Notes: generated from the sequence alone by a model not told the origin. A stretch of 61,764 nucleotides of DNA from Bacteroidota bacterium (GCA_947460175.1 CANHGW010000013.1:1-61764); one strand, 5' to 3'. Numbered from the stretch's first letter, positions 30,493-41,811 are shown. Program-made: numbers and translations.

Positions 30493-31044
30493 TTATTGTT
30501 TTGCTAAAATGTCCTTAATCGCAACTAGTTCTTGTTTTATATCTTGCAGCAATTGGACATCATTGGCCGAATCGTTACGTGTAGCATTGTTATTATATTT
30601 ACTATTGATTACGATTTCACGTTGATTTAAAATTTCAGTTTTAAATTGTTCTGCATGATTAATACCTAACATACTCATCATATTGTTATTGTGTTGTCCA
30701 CCTCCACCACCAGCAGTCTCTACCTTAATTAGGGTTAATCCAAAATAACGTAAAACAGGACCGCCAATAAATGATAAATCTTGAATATTTTCTAGTGGAA
30801 TAGTCTTTTCAATATGTACAATAAATCCTTTTGAAAACTGGAGATTCTTATTGGTCAATTGACACTTAAGTGTGTGAAAATATTTTTTGCTTAACCATTG
30901 TCCAACACCCAATAGCCAAAATGGAACAAGCAATAGTCCAATCACAGAAAAAATCAATGTTCCTAAAACAACAATAAAAATATAAATTTTTACTTTAGGA
31001 TTAAATGTTGCACTATTTAAGAGTTGTTCTTGCTGAATATCCAT
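30493..31044 (-). CDS. Bacterial PH domain membrane protein
   Basis: A 183-residue protein with two membrane helices near the N-terminus (about 17-55) followed by a bPH2-type domain (about 60-140, KKYFHTLKCQLTNKNLQFSKG, TIPLENIQDLSF, and a glycine-rich loop GGGGGQHNNNMMS) and a C-terminal coiled segment ending QDIKQELVAIKDILAKQ. bPH2 (YdbS-like) proteins are membrane proteins of unclear function. Start taken at the ATG at 31044 in place of 31059, giving MDIQQEQLLN. It lies between a four-helix membrane protein gene and the S9 peptidase gene. Confidence 0.82.
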   Translation of the reverse strand: MDIQQEQLLNSATFNPKVKIYIFIVVLGTLIFSVIGLLLVPFWLLGVGQWLSKKYFHTLKCQLTNKNLQFSKGFIVHIEKTIPLENIQDLSFIGGPVLRYFGLTLIKVETAGGGGGQHNNNMMSMLGINHAEQFKTEILNQREIVINSKYNNNATRNDSANDVQLLQDIKQELVAIKDILAKQ

Positions 31045-31086
31045 TATCCAAATATACAAGAATCCAACGTTGATTTTACAATAATC

Positions 31087-31578
31087 TTACTGGATATTTT
31101 CCAATTGTGATATCCATTTTTTCACCAAAAGCAAAGGTACAATTCCAACAATTCCAAAACTGCAATCAATGATAATATGAAACCATGGTATTTGCCTTAG
31201 AGGTCCACAAATGAGCGCAAGTGGTATCACTGCTATGCAACACAAAATAGCCCATTGAATTATCCATTTATTCCTTACAGGTTCTTTATATACACCAATA
31301 AATGCCATTCCAATCATGATATGAGCAAATGCCAACCAATCAGTCCCATAGGCAATAAAAGGATATTTAGGCCAAGTATCATTGATTCCAATTTGAATTG
31401 TCTCAATCCAATTTTGTAGAAACGCTGGGAAAATTGATTTAATTTCAGCTAAAGAATTGATACCAGTTTGCAAAGGAAATGCTGTTAATCCACTTAAAAT
31501 TAGTATAACAACAAATAAAATAATCATCCATCTTATTTTTGTCAACACGACATCATGGTTTGCATACATAAGTAACAT
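31087..31578 (-). CDS. Four-helix membrane protein of unknown function
   Basis: A 163-residue protein with four hydrophobic helices (about 14-36, 80-97, 107-124, 131-151); a polar loop with WPKYPFIAYGTDWLAFAHIMIG separates the first two. No family named with confidence; similar proteins occur widely in Bacteroidota. A -7 box (TAATTTTG on the minus strand at 31617-31624) lies 38 bp upstream. Together with the PH-domain and S9 genes it may form one transcript (42-bp and 20-bp gaps). Confidence 0.8.
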   Translation of the reverse strand: MLLMYANHDVVLTKIRWMIILFVVILILSGLTAFPLQTGINSLAEIKSIFPAFLQNWIETIQIGINDTWPKYPFIAYGTDWLAFAHIMIGMAFIGVYKEPVRNKWIIQWAILCCIAVIPLALICGPLRQIPWFHIIIDCSFGIVGIVPLLLVKKWISQLENIQ

Positions 31579-31655
31579 TATTGGTTTAAATCCAATTAAA
31601 ATTTAAATCTTACACACAAAATTACTAGAATGCATTATCCTAATATGTTAAATCG

Positions 31656-31685
31656 TTTGAAATAATAATAATTATTGTATTTTTA
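31656..31685 (+). promoter_or_regulatory. Promoter of the GH20 gene
   Basis: TTTG (31656-31659) is followed after 18 bp by TATTTTTA (31678-31685), one mismatch from TAnnTTTG. Predicted start near 31691 leaves a leader of about 29 nt before the ATG at 31720. Confidence 0.45.
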
Positions 31686-31719
31686 AAGCATAGTCTTCTA
31701 TTTATCAATTGTAAAATTT

Positions 31720-34005
31720 ATGATTTCATTTCTATTTAAAAATTCATCACTTCTTATTGCTAGTTTAATCGCATATTTTTTTACTGCCTTATCTTATAAT
31801 GTCCATGCGCAAGATATAATTCCTGCTCCATCTGAGAAAAGCGGTTCGAGTGAGCTGAATATCAAATTAATAAGTAATATCTATTCAAAGGATAAAGAAT
31901 TTAACACTGATATACAAGTTTTCAATTCGTATTTGAAAAAAATGGGATTCCCTATTCTGCTTATAAAAGAATCTAAAGCAAATTGTGTAATTCTTGAATT
32001 TGATAAAAAAATGAAGGATGAAGAATATACATTCGAAATTTCACCTGCAAACAATATTAAAATTAAAGGCAAAAGCAGTGGTATTTTTTATGGCTTAATG
32101 TCTTTACTTCAATTAAGAAATACGGCTACAATTTCAAGTTATTCTTCAATACACGATTACCCTGCCTTTCAATGGCGAGGTATGCATCTTGATGTAAGCA
32201 GGCATTATTTCCCAACTGATTTTATAAAAAAATATATCGACCTATTGGCACTTCATAAATTCAATACGTTTCATTGGCATTTGACCGATGATCAAGGATG
32301 GCGTATTGAAATTAAAAAATATCCTTTATTGACAACAGTAGGTAGTAAACGACATGAAACAATTGTCGATAAAAACTTTGAACCTTATATAGGAGATGGA
32401 AAACCAGTTGAAGGATTTTATACACAAGATGAAATTAAGGACATCGTCAAATATGCCACTGATCGTCATATCAATGTAGTACCTGAAATCGAAATGCCTG
32501 GTCATGCTATGGCAGCATTGGCTGCATATCCTCAATATAGTTGCAACAGAACACCCCTTGATGTAATGACTAAATGGGGCGTGAGTGATGATGTATATTG
32601 TACTAAGGATAGCACTTTCACTTTTATTAAAAATATTTTAGATGAAGTCATGAAATTATTCCCCTCAAAATATATTCATATTGGTGGAGATGAAGTACCA
32701 AAAACCAGATGGAAACGATGTGAAATTTGCCAAGAAAATATAAAAAAGAATAATCTAAAAGATGAACATGAATTACAAAGTTATTTCATAAAAAAAATCG
32801 ACACGTATGTTACATCCAAAGGACGAAGTATCATTGGTTGGGACGAAATATTAGAAGGAGGTTTAGCACCCAATGCAGCGGTAATGAGTTGGCGTGGAGA
32901 AGAAGGCGGCATAGAAGCATCAAAGCAAAAACATCATGTAGTTATGTCACCTGGCACACATTGTTATTATGACCACTATCAAGGGAATCGAACTACAGAA
33001 CCCTTGGCTATTGGAGGTTTTACCCCTATTGAAAAAGTATATAGTTACGATCCTATTCCCGAACAACTTAATCAAGAACAAGCATCCTACATAATGGGTG
33101 CCCAAGCCAATGTATGGACAGAATATATTGCTACACCAGAACATGTAGAGTATATGATTCTGCCTCGTATGTGTGCTTTATCTGAAGTATTATGGACGGG
33201 AAAAAGCAAACCTGGATTTGAAGATTTTAAAATTAGACTAAAATATCATTTTTCATTTTTAGATAAATGGAATGTGTATTATGCTCGTTCAGTTTACGAT
33301 ATCACCCCTTCCTTAAAAGTCAATAACGGATCTTTAGAAGTATCACTTACTAGCAACTATAACGACGGAAATATTTATTATGCTTTAGATGGATTAAGCC
33401 CAGATACGAGCATGACAACTTATACGAAAGATGCTCCAATATTGATTGATGGATCAACCACAATAAAAGCACAGTATTTTGAAAATGGAGAACCAATGGG
33501 TCATGAGTATAGTCAAGATTTTATTATACATAATGGGATAGGAAAAACAATTACATCAACACCTGAACCCAGTAAATACTATAACAAAGGTGGCATGCCA
33601 AAATTACTCGATGGCATAGCAGGTAAAACCCCTCGATACTCAGATGAGTGGCTCGGATGGAGTGGCGAAAATCCATTTATATTAATTGATTTAGGAGAAG
33701 ATAAATTACTGAATTCGCTTTCTCTTTATACTTTACAAGAAGAAAATAATTGGATTTATTTACCTGAAAAAATAGATATAGAAGTAGGCACAACTATGAA
33801 AAATTTCATTTCAGCAAAAACATTCTCTAAAATGGAAATTGAATCAAACTATAAAGAAAATAGCCCCTTGGATATGCGATTTGATAATATGATTTTGGGG
33901 AGATATATCCGCATTCTACTTAAATGCGCCCCAAAGATTCCGGCTGGTAAACCAGGGCAAGGTGAAAATGCTTGGTTATTTCTGAGTGAAATAAGTATAG
34001 ATTAA
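31720..34005 (+). CDS. Beta-N-acetylhexosaminidase, GH20
   Basis: Removes terminal N-acetylglucosamine or N-acetylgalactosamine from chito-oligosaccharides or glycoconjugates by substrate-assisted catalysis. The 761-residue product has a signal peptide (ending NVHAQ, about residue 31), a GH20b N-terminal domain (about 33-145), and the catalytic barrel (about 148-500) with FHWHLTDDQGWRIEIKKYP and the Asp324-Glu325 catalytic pair in HIGGDEVPKTRW. A chitobiase-type C-terminal domain (about 520-610) and a discoidin-like (F5/8 type C) domain (about 620-761) follow, the latter probably for glycan binding. No sorting domain, so periplasmic or outer-membrane associated. Its stop overlaps that of the convergent GT2 gene. 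Confidence 0.93.
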   Translation: MISFLFKNSSLLIASLIAYFFTALSYNVHAQDIIPAPSEKSGSSELNIKLISNIYSKDKEFNTDIQVFNSYLKKMGFPILLIKESKANCVILEFDKKMKDEEYTFEISPANNIKIKGKSSGIFYGLMSLLQLRNTATISSYSSIHDYPAFQWRGMHLDVSRHYFPTDFIKKYIDLLALHKFNTFHWHLTDDQGWRIEIKKYPLLTTVGSKRHETIVDKNFEPYIGDGKPVEGFYTQDEIKDIVKYATDRHINVVPEIEMPGHAMAALAAYPQYSCNRTPLDVMTKWGVSDDVYCTKDSTFTFIKNILDEVMKLFPSKYIHIGGDEVPKTRWKRCEICQENIKKNNLKDEHELQSYFIKKIDTYVTSKGRSIIGWDEILEGGLAPNAAVMSWRGEEGGIEASKQKHHVVMSPGTHCYYDHYQGNRTTEPLAIGGFTPIEKVYSYDPIPEQLNQEQASYIMGAQANVWTEYIATPEHVEYMILPRMCALSEVLWTGKSKPGFEDFKIRLKYHFSFLDKWNVYYARSVYDITPSLKVNNGSLEVSLTSNYNDGNIYYALDGLSPDTSMTTYTKDAPILIDGSTTIKAQYFENGEPMGHEYSQDFIIHNGIGKTITSTPEPSKYYNKGGMPKLLDGIAGKTPRYSDEWLGWSGENPFILIDLGEDKLLNSLSLYTLQEENNWIYLPEKIDIEVGTTMKNFISAKTFSKMEIESNYKENSPLDMRFDNMILGRYIRILLKCAPKIPAGKPGQGENAWLFLSEISID

Positions 34006-35057
34006 CGTATTTCTTGTTCAATCAAATGTGTATCTAATTCAGTATACAACTTTTTTTTCTTTGCAAAATATTCCCAAATAATACTTTTAGGATAAATACA
34101 ATTCATTGTTGGCTCTGTTATCAATGATTTGGAAATGGAACGCTTCTTCCACCATGAAGAAAACGACATGAAAAAACTCCAATGTGCTCTTACAATTGCT
34201 TTTAATTCCTTAAAATCTCCTTTAAGCAAAGCCCTTGCACCACTTACTCCATCTAAAATCAAACGAAACGGAAGCAACCACCACAAACGAGATGATGGCA
34301 AGTTTTTAAGTAATAATATCAGGCTATTTCGATAGTTGTAAAAAATCTTTTGTGGACTACCATAACTGATGACACTTCCACCTATATGATAAACAGTACT
34401 TGCACCACAATAGGCAATTTTGTATCCATTATTTTTCATACGCCAACACAAATCGACTTCTTCCATATGAGCATAGAGGTCTCGGTCTAATCCACCCAAT
34501 TTATGATACAATTCAGCATTGATAAACATACAACCACCACTAGCCCAAAATGTTTCAATAGTATTGTCGTATTGACCTTTATCTTCTTCTAGAGTAAAAA
34601 ATATACGGCCTCGACAAAATAAGTAACCCCATTTGTCAATGAATCCACCACCTGCACCAGCATATTCAAACTTCTCTTTTTCTTTATAATATTTAATTTT
34701 GGGTTGACAAGCGCCTATTTCAGGGTGCCTTTCCATTAATTGATGCAGTGGTTTAAACCAACCCGGTGTAATTTCAAAGTCTGCGCTCAGTAATACGTAA
34801 TACTTCGCATTTATCTCTTTAAGACCTTCATAGTAACCGTTGGCAAATCCATGATTTACTTTAATTGTAACGATGCTTACTTCTGGAAAATGTGTACGCA
34901 CATACTCTGCTGTATCATCAGTAGAAGCATTATCTACTAGTACAACATCATAATTGCCTTTGGCTTCTTGGAGTAATTCGGGAAAAAATAATTGATGGAG
35001 ATGCTTGCCATTATAGCTCAATACTACAACGGCTGTATCATGCTGGCAATAAATCAT
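34002..35057 (-). CDS. Glycosyltransferase family 2
   Basis: A 351-residue GT-A fold enzyme: VVVLSYNGKHL at the nucleotide-binding strand, VDNASTDDTAEYV, the metal-binding position in LLSADFEI, an acceptor-site region GGCMFINAELY and the catalytic-base region MEEVDLCWRMKNNGY. Most like rhamnosyltransferase/WbbL-type transferases used for surface polysaccharide or O-antigen assembly. The C-terminal 90 residues are basic and aromatic, suggesting peripheral membrane attachment. It follows a small membrane protein gene 11 bp upstream, probably co-transcribed. The stop codons of this and the GH20 gene share TTAA. Confidence 0.9.
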   Translation of the reverse strand: MIYCQHDTAVVVLSYNGKHLHQLFFPELLQEAKGNYDVVLVDNASTDDTAEYVRTHFPEVSIVTIKVNHGFANGYYEGLKEINAKYYVLLSADFEITPGWFKPLHQLMERHPEIGACQPKIKYYKEKEKFEYAGAGGGFIDKWGYLFCRGRIFFTLEEDKGQYDNTIETFWASGGCMFINAELYHKLGGLDRDLYAHMEEVDLCWRMKNNGYKIAYCGASTVYHIGGSVISYGSPQKIFYNYRNSLILLLKNLPSSRLWWLLPFRLILDGVSGARALLKGDFKELKAIVRAHWSFFMSFSSWWKKRSISKSLITEPTMNCIYPKSIIWEYFAKKKKLYTELDTHLIEQEIR

Positions 35058-35068
35058 GCCTAAATATA

Positions 35069-35284
35069 CTATTTATATTTGGGGTTAGTTGTAGTACTCT
35101 CAGGTACTACGATTTTCTCTGAACTTTTGTAAGAGCGAGTCCAAAGACCATAGTTACAACCTACAAAAAACAAAACGAACCCAAACAAACCTAATAAAAA
35201 AAGGAATCGAGAACGAGATGGTTTCGAATAATCAATATTTACAGGATTTTCAATAAGATTTAATAAAGAATCGTTGTTTTCCAT
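35069..35284 (-). CDS. Small single-helix membrane protein
   Basis: A 71-residue protein: about 27 polar residues, one membrane helix (FLFLLGLFGFVLFFVGCNYGLW), then a polar tail. No family recognised. It is supported by a consensus promoter 20 bp upstream and by its position 11 bp before the GT2 gene. The Cys in FFVGCNYG is too far from the N-terminus for a normal lipobox. Confidence 0.7.
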   Translation of the reverse strand: MENNDSLLNLIENPVNIDYSKPSRSRFLFLLGLFGFVLFFVGCNYGLWTRSYKSSEKIVVPESTTTNPKYK

Positions 35285-35303
35285 ACTTGTTTTTTAACAG
35301 ACA

Positions 35304-35335
35304 CAAAATTAAGTCAGAAAAAGTGTAATTGCAAA
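35304..35335 (-). promoter_or_regulatory. Consensus promoter for the small membrane protein / GT2 operon
   Basis: On the minus strand TTTG (35332-35335) is followed after 20 bp by TAATTTTG (35304-35311). Both boxes match consensus. Predicted start near 35298 gives a short leader before the ATG at 35284. Confidence 0.7.
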
Positions 35336-35396
35336 TGATGTGAAAATCTTTTATGAATATTTTTTAAATATATTGTTTTACAGGTAAAATTCAACA

Positions 35397-36419
35397 CTAT
35401 TCAGGCATTTCTTTAATAATTTTTATTAAAATATCCATCATTTCTGATGTTATATCCAAATGAGTAACCATTCTTACTTGAGTGGGTGATATTGGCATGG
35501 TTTCAATATCGAATGATTTCATATAATTAGCAAAATCAGTGGGAGTATATGTTCCTATCACTTCAAAAATCAAAATATTAGTATCTACTGGTAAAATTTC
35601 ACCCACAAACGACTTGGGCGCCAATGCTTCTGCAATCAATTTAGCATTTACGTGATCAATTTTCAATCGATCAATATGATGATCCAATGCATAAATACCA
35701 GCAGCTGCTAAATAACCTGCTTGACGCATCGCACCGCCAAATAGTTTACGAACACGTCGAGCTTGTTTAATAAAATCGCTGTTTCCAATCAATAAACTCC
35801 CAACAGGCGCACCTAAGCCCTTGCTCAAACAAACAGATAAGCTATCAAATAATTTACCATATACAAGTGGACTTTCGTTATTAGCAACCATTGCATTCCA
35901 TATACGCGCCCCATCCAAATGCAATCCAAGTTGATGTTGCTGACATACCTCTTTTATTTTTTCAATTTCATGTAAATCATAACAACTCCCTCCTCCTCTA
36001 TTGGTTGTATTTTCAAGACTCACTAATCGAGTTCTTGCACGATGAATATCATCTGGATTGATAGCAGCTATCACTTGGTTGGCATTGATACGCCCACGAT
36101 CACCATCAATAGCTTTTACCTGACATCCACTATTGAAAGCTATTCCTCCACCTTCATAAATGTATACATGACTCATTTTTTCACAAATGATTTCATCACC
36201 AGGTTGAGTATGACATTTAATAGCAATTTGATTAGTCATAGTTCCACTCGGACAATACAATGCCGCTTCCATTCCAAATAAGGCTGCTCCTTTCCGTTCT
36301 AATTCGTTGACAGTAGGATCTTCACCAAATACATCATCGCCTACTTCGGCATGCATCATAGCATTCAACATTTCAGGTGTAGGCTTTGTAAATGTATCGG
36401 AACGTAAATCAATTTTCAT
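35397..36419 (-). CDS. ltaE: Low-specificity L-threonine aldolase
   Basis: PLP-dependent cleavage of L-threonine or L-allo-threonine to glycine and acetaldehyde. The 340-residue protein has the family opening [16 protein letters not shown], the [21 protein letters not shown] motif, [10 protein letters not shown] with the PLP-binding Asp, and the Schiff-base Lys200 in [16 protein letters not shown]. Length and motif order are complete. Monocistronic by appearance: the gene upstream is divergent and the downstream gap to the next gene is 112 bp with its own promoter. Confidence 0.94.
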   Translation of the reverse strand: MKIDLRSDTFTKPTPEMLNAMMHAEVGDDVFGEDPTVNELERKGAALFGMEAALYCPSGTMTNQIAIKCHTQPGDEIICEKMSHVYIYEGGGIAFNSGCQVKAIDGDRGRINANQVIAAINPDDIHRARTRLVSLENTTNRGGGSCYDLHEIEKIKEVCQQHQLGLHLDGARIWNAMVANNESPLVYGKLFDSLSVCLSKGLGAPVGSLLIGNSDFIKQARRVRKLFGGAMRQAGYLAAAGIYALDHHIDRLKIDHVNAKLIAEALAPKSFVGEILPVDTNILIFEVIGTYTPTDFANYMKSFDIETMPISPTQVRMVTHLDITSEMMDILIKIIKEMPE

Positions 36420-36521
36420 TCAACAAATGTAATTCATTTCAGATTTTTTATAAATAGAATGTTCATTCAACATATAAATGAATACGCTTATGAATCTATA
36501 AATTGTTTTAGCTTTGTAGCT

Positions 36522-37064
36522 ATGAAGTCATTTATATTATTGATGTCTACGGCCTTGATTCTACTTTCAATTAGTTGTAAAACCAATACAACTACCGAAG
36601 AGCCTAAAATGAAAACCTATCAATCAGATAGCTTGAAACTTACAATTCAATATCCTTCAACTTGGGAACAAAAAACAAATCCAAACACACCCAATATGGT
36701 TGGTTTTTTCGAACCTCTTTCTGATAGTGCTGATCAATATCAAGAAAACTTGCAGCTATGGGTAGATGAGATACCATTTGAATTACCCGATTCTATTTAC
36801 AAAAAAGCCGCAATTACACAAATTCAATTAGCCAATCCAACATTCAATATCAAACGACTGCCTGAAATTAAAACGTCTCAAGCAACGTTTAGTCATTTTC
36901 AATTTGAATTTACAACCAATGATAGCAGTCAATATATGGTCAATGGCTATGTATTTCTAAAGAAAAAATATGGTTATAATATCAATTTCACCTCCGAAAA
37001 AAACAAGTGGGAAAAATATGAAACTATCATCGAACAACTTTTACAAACGTTTAAACCATTATAA
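36522..37064 (+). CDS. Lipoprotein with PsbP-like domain
   Basis: A 180-residue lipoprotein (lipobox LSISC, Cys19). The mature part (SLKLTIQYPSTWEQKT, then FLKKKYGYNINFTSEKNKWEKYETIIEQLLQTFKP) has the layout of PsbP/DUF1795-type domains, which are small periplasmic or membrane-attached folds with varied roles; no specific function can be given. The ATG at 36522 is preferred over one at 36459 because the signal peptide begins there; a perfect TAnnTTTG box (36509-36516) ends 5 bp before it, implying a leaderless or almost leaderless mRNA. Its stop overlaps the start of the SGNH gene by one base (TAATG). Confidence 0.78.
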   Translation: MKSFILLMSTALILLSISCKTNTTTEEPKMKTYQSDSLKLTIQYPSTWEQKTNPNTPNMVGFFEPLSDSADQYQENLQLWVDEIPFELPDSIYKKAAITQIQLANPTFNIKRLPEIKTSQATFSHFQFEFTTNDSSQYMVNGYVFLKKKYGYNINFTSEKNKWEKYETIIEQLLQTFKPL

Positions 37065-37657
37065 TGAATTACTTAGCATTGGGCGATAGTTATACGATAG
37101 GTGAATCGGTTGATTATGCTGATAATTTCCCTAGTCAAACAACGCAACTTATACATAAAAAAGGATTTCAATTTAATCTTAAAAAGCTAATTGCAGTTAC
37201 AGGCTGGACCACCGATGAACTGTCAAAAGCCATTGCAAATGAAAAACCTAGTTTTGATTACGACTGGGTAACTTTATTAATTGGTGTAAATAATCAATAT
37301 CGTGGCAGAAGTAGTGAAGAATATGCATGGCAATTTTATAGTTTAATATGCCAATCTATTTTATTTGCCAAAGGCAAACCTCAACATGTGATTGTACTTT
37401 CTATTCCTGACTGGGGATTAACGCCTTTCAATAAAGATAGAAACAAAGAAGAAACTTCCATTCAGATAGATGAATTTAATTCAATCAATCATTCTATAGC
37501 TACAGAATTAGGATGTCATTATATAGACATCACTACTTCTACGCGCTTACATGCTGAAAATACGGATTATTTAGCTAGTGATTTACTACATTATTCTCCT
37601 AAAGAATATGCGGTATGGGCAGAAAAGGTTGCTAGTATCATAGGAAATTATCTTTAA
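37064..37657 (+). CDS. SGNH/GDSL-family hydrolase
   Basis: A 197-residue esterase-like protein: block I LALGDSYTIGESVD with the nucleophile Ser, block III LLIGVNNQYRG and block V DLLHYSPKEYAVWAE with the Asp-x-x-His pair. No signal peptide, so cytosolic, unlike many secreted SGNH esterases; lysophospholipase/acyl-esterase activity is possible but the substrate is not predictable. Translationally coupled to the preceding lipoprotein (one-base overlap). The stop codon overlaps that of the convergent thioesterase-like gene (TTAA). Confidence 0.88.
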   Translation: MNYLALGDSYTIGESVDYADNFPSQTTQLIHKKGFQFNLKKLIAVTGWTTDELSKAIANEKPSFDYDWVTLLIGVNNQYRGRSSEEYAWQFYSLICQSILFAKGKPQHVIVLSIPDWGLTPFNKDRNKEETSIQIDEFNSINHSIATELGCHYIDITTSTRLHAENTDYLASDLLHYSPKEYAVWAEKVASIIGNYL

Positions 37658-38061
37658 TCCAAATCAGCCATGATTTGAATAAATATATCATCGATTTTTG
37701 CTTTAGGTAATATACGTTGACCTTGTATACCTTCAGCTATAAGCCGTTTGCCTGCATAGGCTTTATAGGAAGTTATGATTTCTTTTTTGTCAGTTATTTC
37801 TTCGAACGTAGCGATATACATGATTTCTTCACCTACAAATGCGGGCGATTTATGATTCACACTAATACTCGTTCCAATACCTTCTTCATCGTCTTCTTTC
37901 ATATCTAATACAAACGATCGCCCACTCCATTCAGCATCTTTTGCTATTGAAAAAGTCGAATACACTTCGTGCACCGTTCCACTTTCAAACGAAGCAATTT
38001 CTTCTTGTTTTACTTTCTTTGTATAGGTTTTAGTGTCCCCTTTTTTAAAAATGAGTTTCAT
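37654..38061 (-). CDS. Hotdog-fold thioesterase-like protein (FlK type)
   Basis: A 135-residue protein with the hotdog-fold pattern: short strand, SGTVHEVYSTFSIAKDAEWSG helix, then GTSISVNHKSPAFVGEEIMYIATFEEI strands. Closest in layout to fluoroacetyl-CoA thioesterase-like proteins, but a catalytic assignment is not safe because the nucleophile/Glu triad of FlK cannot be placed with confidence. Probably cytosolic acyl-CoA related. It overlaps the 51-residue membrane-protein gene upstream by 17 bp. Confidence 0.72.
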   Translation of the reverse strand: MKLIFKKGDTKTYTKKVKQEEIASFESGTVHEVYSTFSIAKDAEWSGRSFVLDMKEDDEEGIGTSISVNHKSPAFVGEEIMYIATFEEITDKKEIITSYKAYAGKRLIAEGIQGQRILPKAKIDDIFIQIMADLD

Positions 38062-38200
38062 TGATTTTTTTTCTTATAAAAGGAATAAATTCTTTAAATG
38101 TTTTTTCAGTAATGTATACTATCGCCATCAAACTTAATAATAGCATTAAAATAAGCGCATCATCATGAGCAGCTAATCCTCCTAAGATAATTGTAAGCAT
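38045..38200 (-). CDS. 51-residue single-helix membrane protein
   Basis: A short reading frame (ATG at 38198-38200, stop 38045-38047) encodes one strongly hydrophobic segment (LILMLLLSLMAIVYI) flanked by a short N-terminus with AAHDD and a basic tail (KTFKEFIPFIRKKI), so positive-inside places the C-terminus in the cytosol. It overlaps the start of the hotdog gene by 17 bp, the same overlap style as the tamB operon. Hydrophobicity and overlap support translation; no family recognised. Confidence 0.5.
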   Translation of the reverse strand: MLTIILGGLAAHDDALILMLLLSLMAIVYITEKTFKEFIPFIRKKINETHF

Positions 38201-38240
38201 ATGATTTTTTTTAAAGTTAATGATTTTTTATAACGCAAAT

Positions 38241-38274
38241 AAAAAAGGTGATTAATTTAACAATCACCTTTTTT
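38241..38274 (-). terminator. Rho-independent terminator of katG
   Basis: A 13-bp stem (38241-38253 with 38262-38274; core GGTGATT) and 8-nt loop, 27 bp after the katG stop. On the minus strand the stem ends in a run of T (AATCACCTTTTTT), as expected for katG. Confidence 0.82.
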
Positions 38275-38300
38275 TCATTTAAAAATCAACCTATATATTT

Positions 38301-40553
<2,253 letters not shown>

Positions 40554-40558
40554 TTATG

Positions 40559-40611
40559 CAAAATTACTTCATTAATTTCTATTGTTTTATGATTAATATC
40601 ATAGATATTAA
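40559..40611 (-). promoter_or_regulatory. katG promoter element and candidate operator
   Basis: On the minus strand a perfect -7 box TAATTTTG (40559-40566) lies 33 bp before the katG start. Further upstream is an 8-3-8 inverted repeat (40593-40611) with the core TAATATC-ATA-GATATTA, placed about 27 bp behind the -7 box, near where a -33 box would be. The position suits a regulator such as PerR/Fur or OxyR; which one is not shown. Confidence 0.5.
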
Positions 40612-40695
40612 CTATGATCATACAATAAAAATAAATTAGATAGAATAATAAATAAATACAAATTGAAATTTGAATTTATTATTCAAAAGGAATGA

Positions 40696-41811
40696 TTACA
40701 TATATTGAAAATTTGTTTTTGGTGTAATTTTTAATAACACTTCGTACATTAATTTAATGCAATTTTCAACATCGTTTTTGTGAACTGTCTCTACAGTCGT
40801 ATGCATATATCGAAGTGGCAATGAAATCAATGCGCTTGGAACACCACCATTGCTAAATGCAAATGCATCCGTATCGGTTCCAGTAAATCGGCTAACAGCT
40901 TGCAATTGATAATCAAGTTTATTTTTCTTTGCTGTATCTACGATTAATTCTCTTAATATATTATGTACAGCTGGCCCCACACATACTACCGGACCTTGAC
41001 CACAGGTAGCTTCACCCTGGGCTGCTTTACTCATCATAGGTGTAGCAGTATCATGCGTTACATCTGTGCATATAGCAACATTTGGTTTAAGTCGTTGGGC
41101 AATCATAGTAGCTCCATTTAAGCCTACTTCTTCTTGTACAGAATTTACGATGTATAAACCAAACGGTAATTTCTTTTTATTTTCTTTCAACAATCGAGCT
41201 ACCTCTGCAATGATTACTCCGCCCATACGATTATCATGCGCTCGTGCTATCCAATAGCCATGATTTCCTACTTCAAATCCATCTACAAATGTGCAAACTG
41301 TACCTATTTCGATACCAAGCTCTTCTACTTCTTTTTTGTTTTTACAATTCACATCTATCCAGATAGTTTCTGGTTCTGGTTTTTTTTCATTTTGTGGTGT
41401 TCGTACATGGATGGCAGGCCATCCAAATACACCTCGCACTATTCCCTTTTTAGTATGAATATTGACACGCATAGAAGGTGCAATCTGATGGTCACTTCCT
41501 CCATTGCGACATACATGTATAAAACCATCGGCTGTTATATATTTAACGTACCAACTTATTTCGTCGGCATGTGCTTCAATCACTACTTTAAAGTCTGCTT
41601 CAGGATTAATAACTCCTACTACAGTCCCGTAAGGGTCAACGATATGTGTATCAATGTATGGATTTAAATAGTCTAACCAAATTTTTTGCCCACTGGTTTC
41701 ATAGCCTGTAGGGGATGCATTGTCAAGGTATTTCTTGATAAATTCCATTGAGGATGGTCCAAAAAATTCTTTTTTGGATTTTGCTGTTTTACTGTTTTTA
41801 GCTTTTGCCAT
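40696..41811 (-). CDS. M42-family metallo-aminopeptidase
   Basis: A 371-residue cytosolic two-metal aminopeptidase of the tetrahedral (TET) family. Visible ligand motifs: EAHADEISWYVKYI (His, Asp), RAHDNRMGG (bridging Asp), QEEVGLNGA with the catalytic Glu pair, CTDVTHDT (Asp) and YMHTTVETVHKNDV (His). The usual HxDEIG is here HADEIS. Cuts N-terminal residues from short peptides; preferred residues not predictable. It follows the porin gene by 54 bp on the same strand and may be co-transcribed. Confidence 0.9.
   Translation of the reverse strand: MAKAKNSKTAKSKKEFFGPSSMEFIKKYLDNASPTGYETSGQKIWLDYLNPYIDTHIVDPYGTVVGVINPEADFKVVIEAHADEISWYVKYITADGFIHVCRNGGSDHQIAPSMRVNIHTKKGIVRGVFGWPAIHVRTPQNEKKPEPETIWIDVNCKNKKEVEELGIEIGTVCTFVDGFEVGNHGYWIARAHDNRMGGVIIAEVARLLKENKKKLPFGLYIVNSVQEEVGLNGATMIAQRLKPNVAICTDVTHDTATPMMSKAAQGEATCGQGPVVCVGPAVHNILRELIVDTAKKNKLDYQLQAVSRFTGTDTDAFAFSNGGVPSALISLPLRYMHTTVETVHKNDVENCIKLMYEVLLKITPKTNFQYM

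Noticed and set aside
31049-31056. TATATTTG (minus strand) as promoter of the PH-domain gene
   Set aside because: Perfect match to the -7 consensus, but only 4 bp before the chosen ATG and without a -33 box; the gene is more likely read through from the gene upstream.
41236-41667. 143-codon frame antisense to the M42 peptidase gene
   Set aside because: Cysteine- and tyrosine-rich translation typical of a reverse-frame shadow, and the sense gene is certain.
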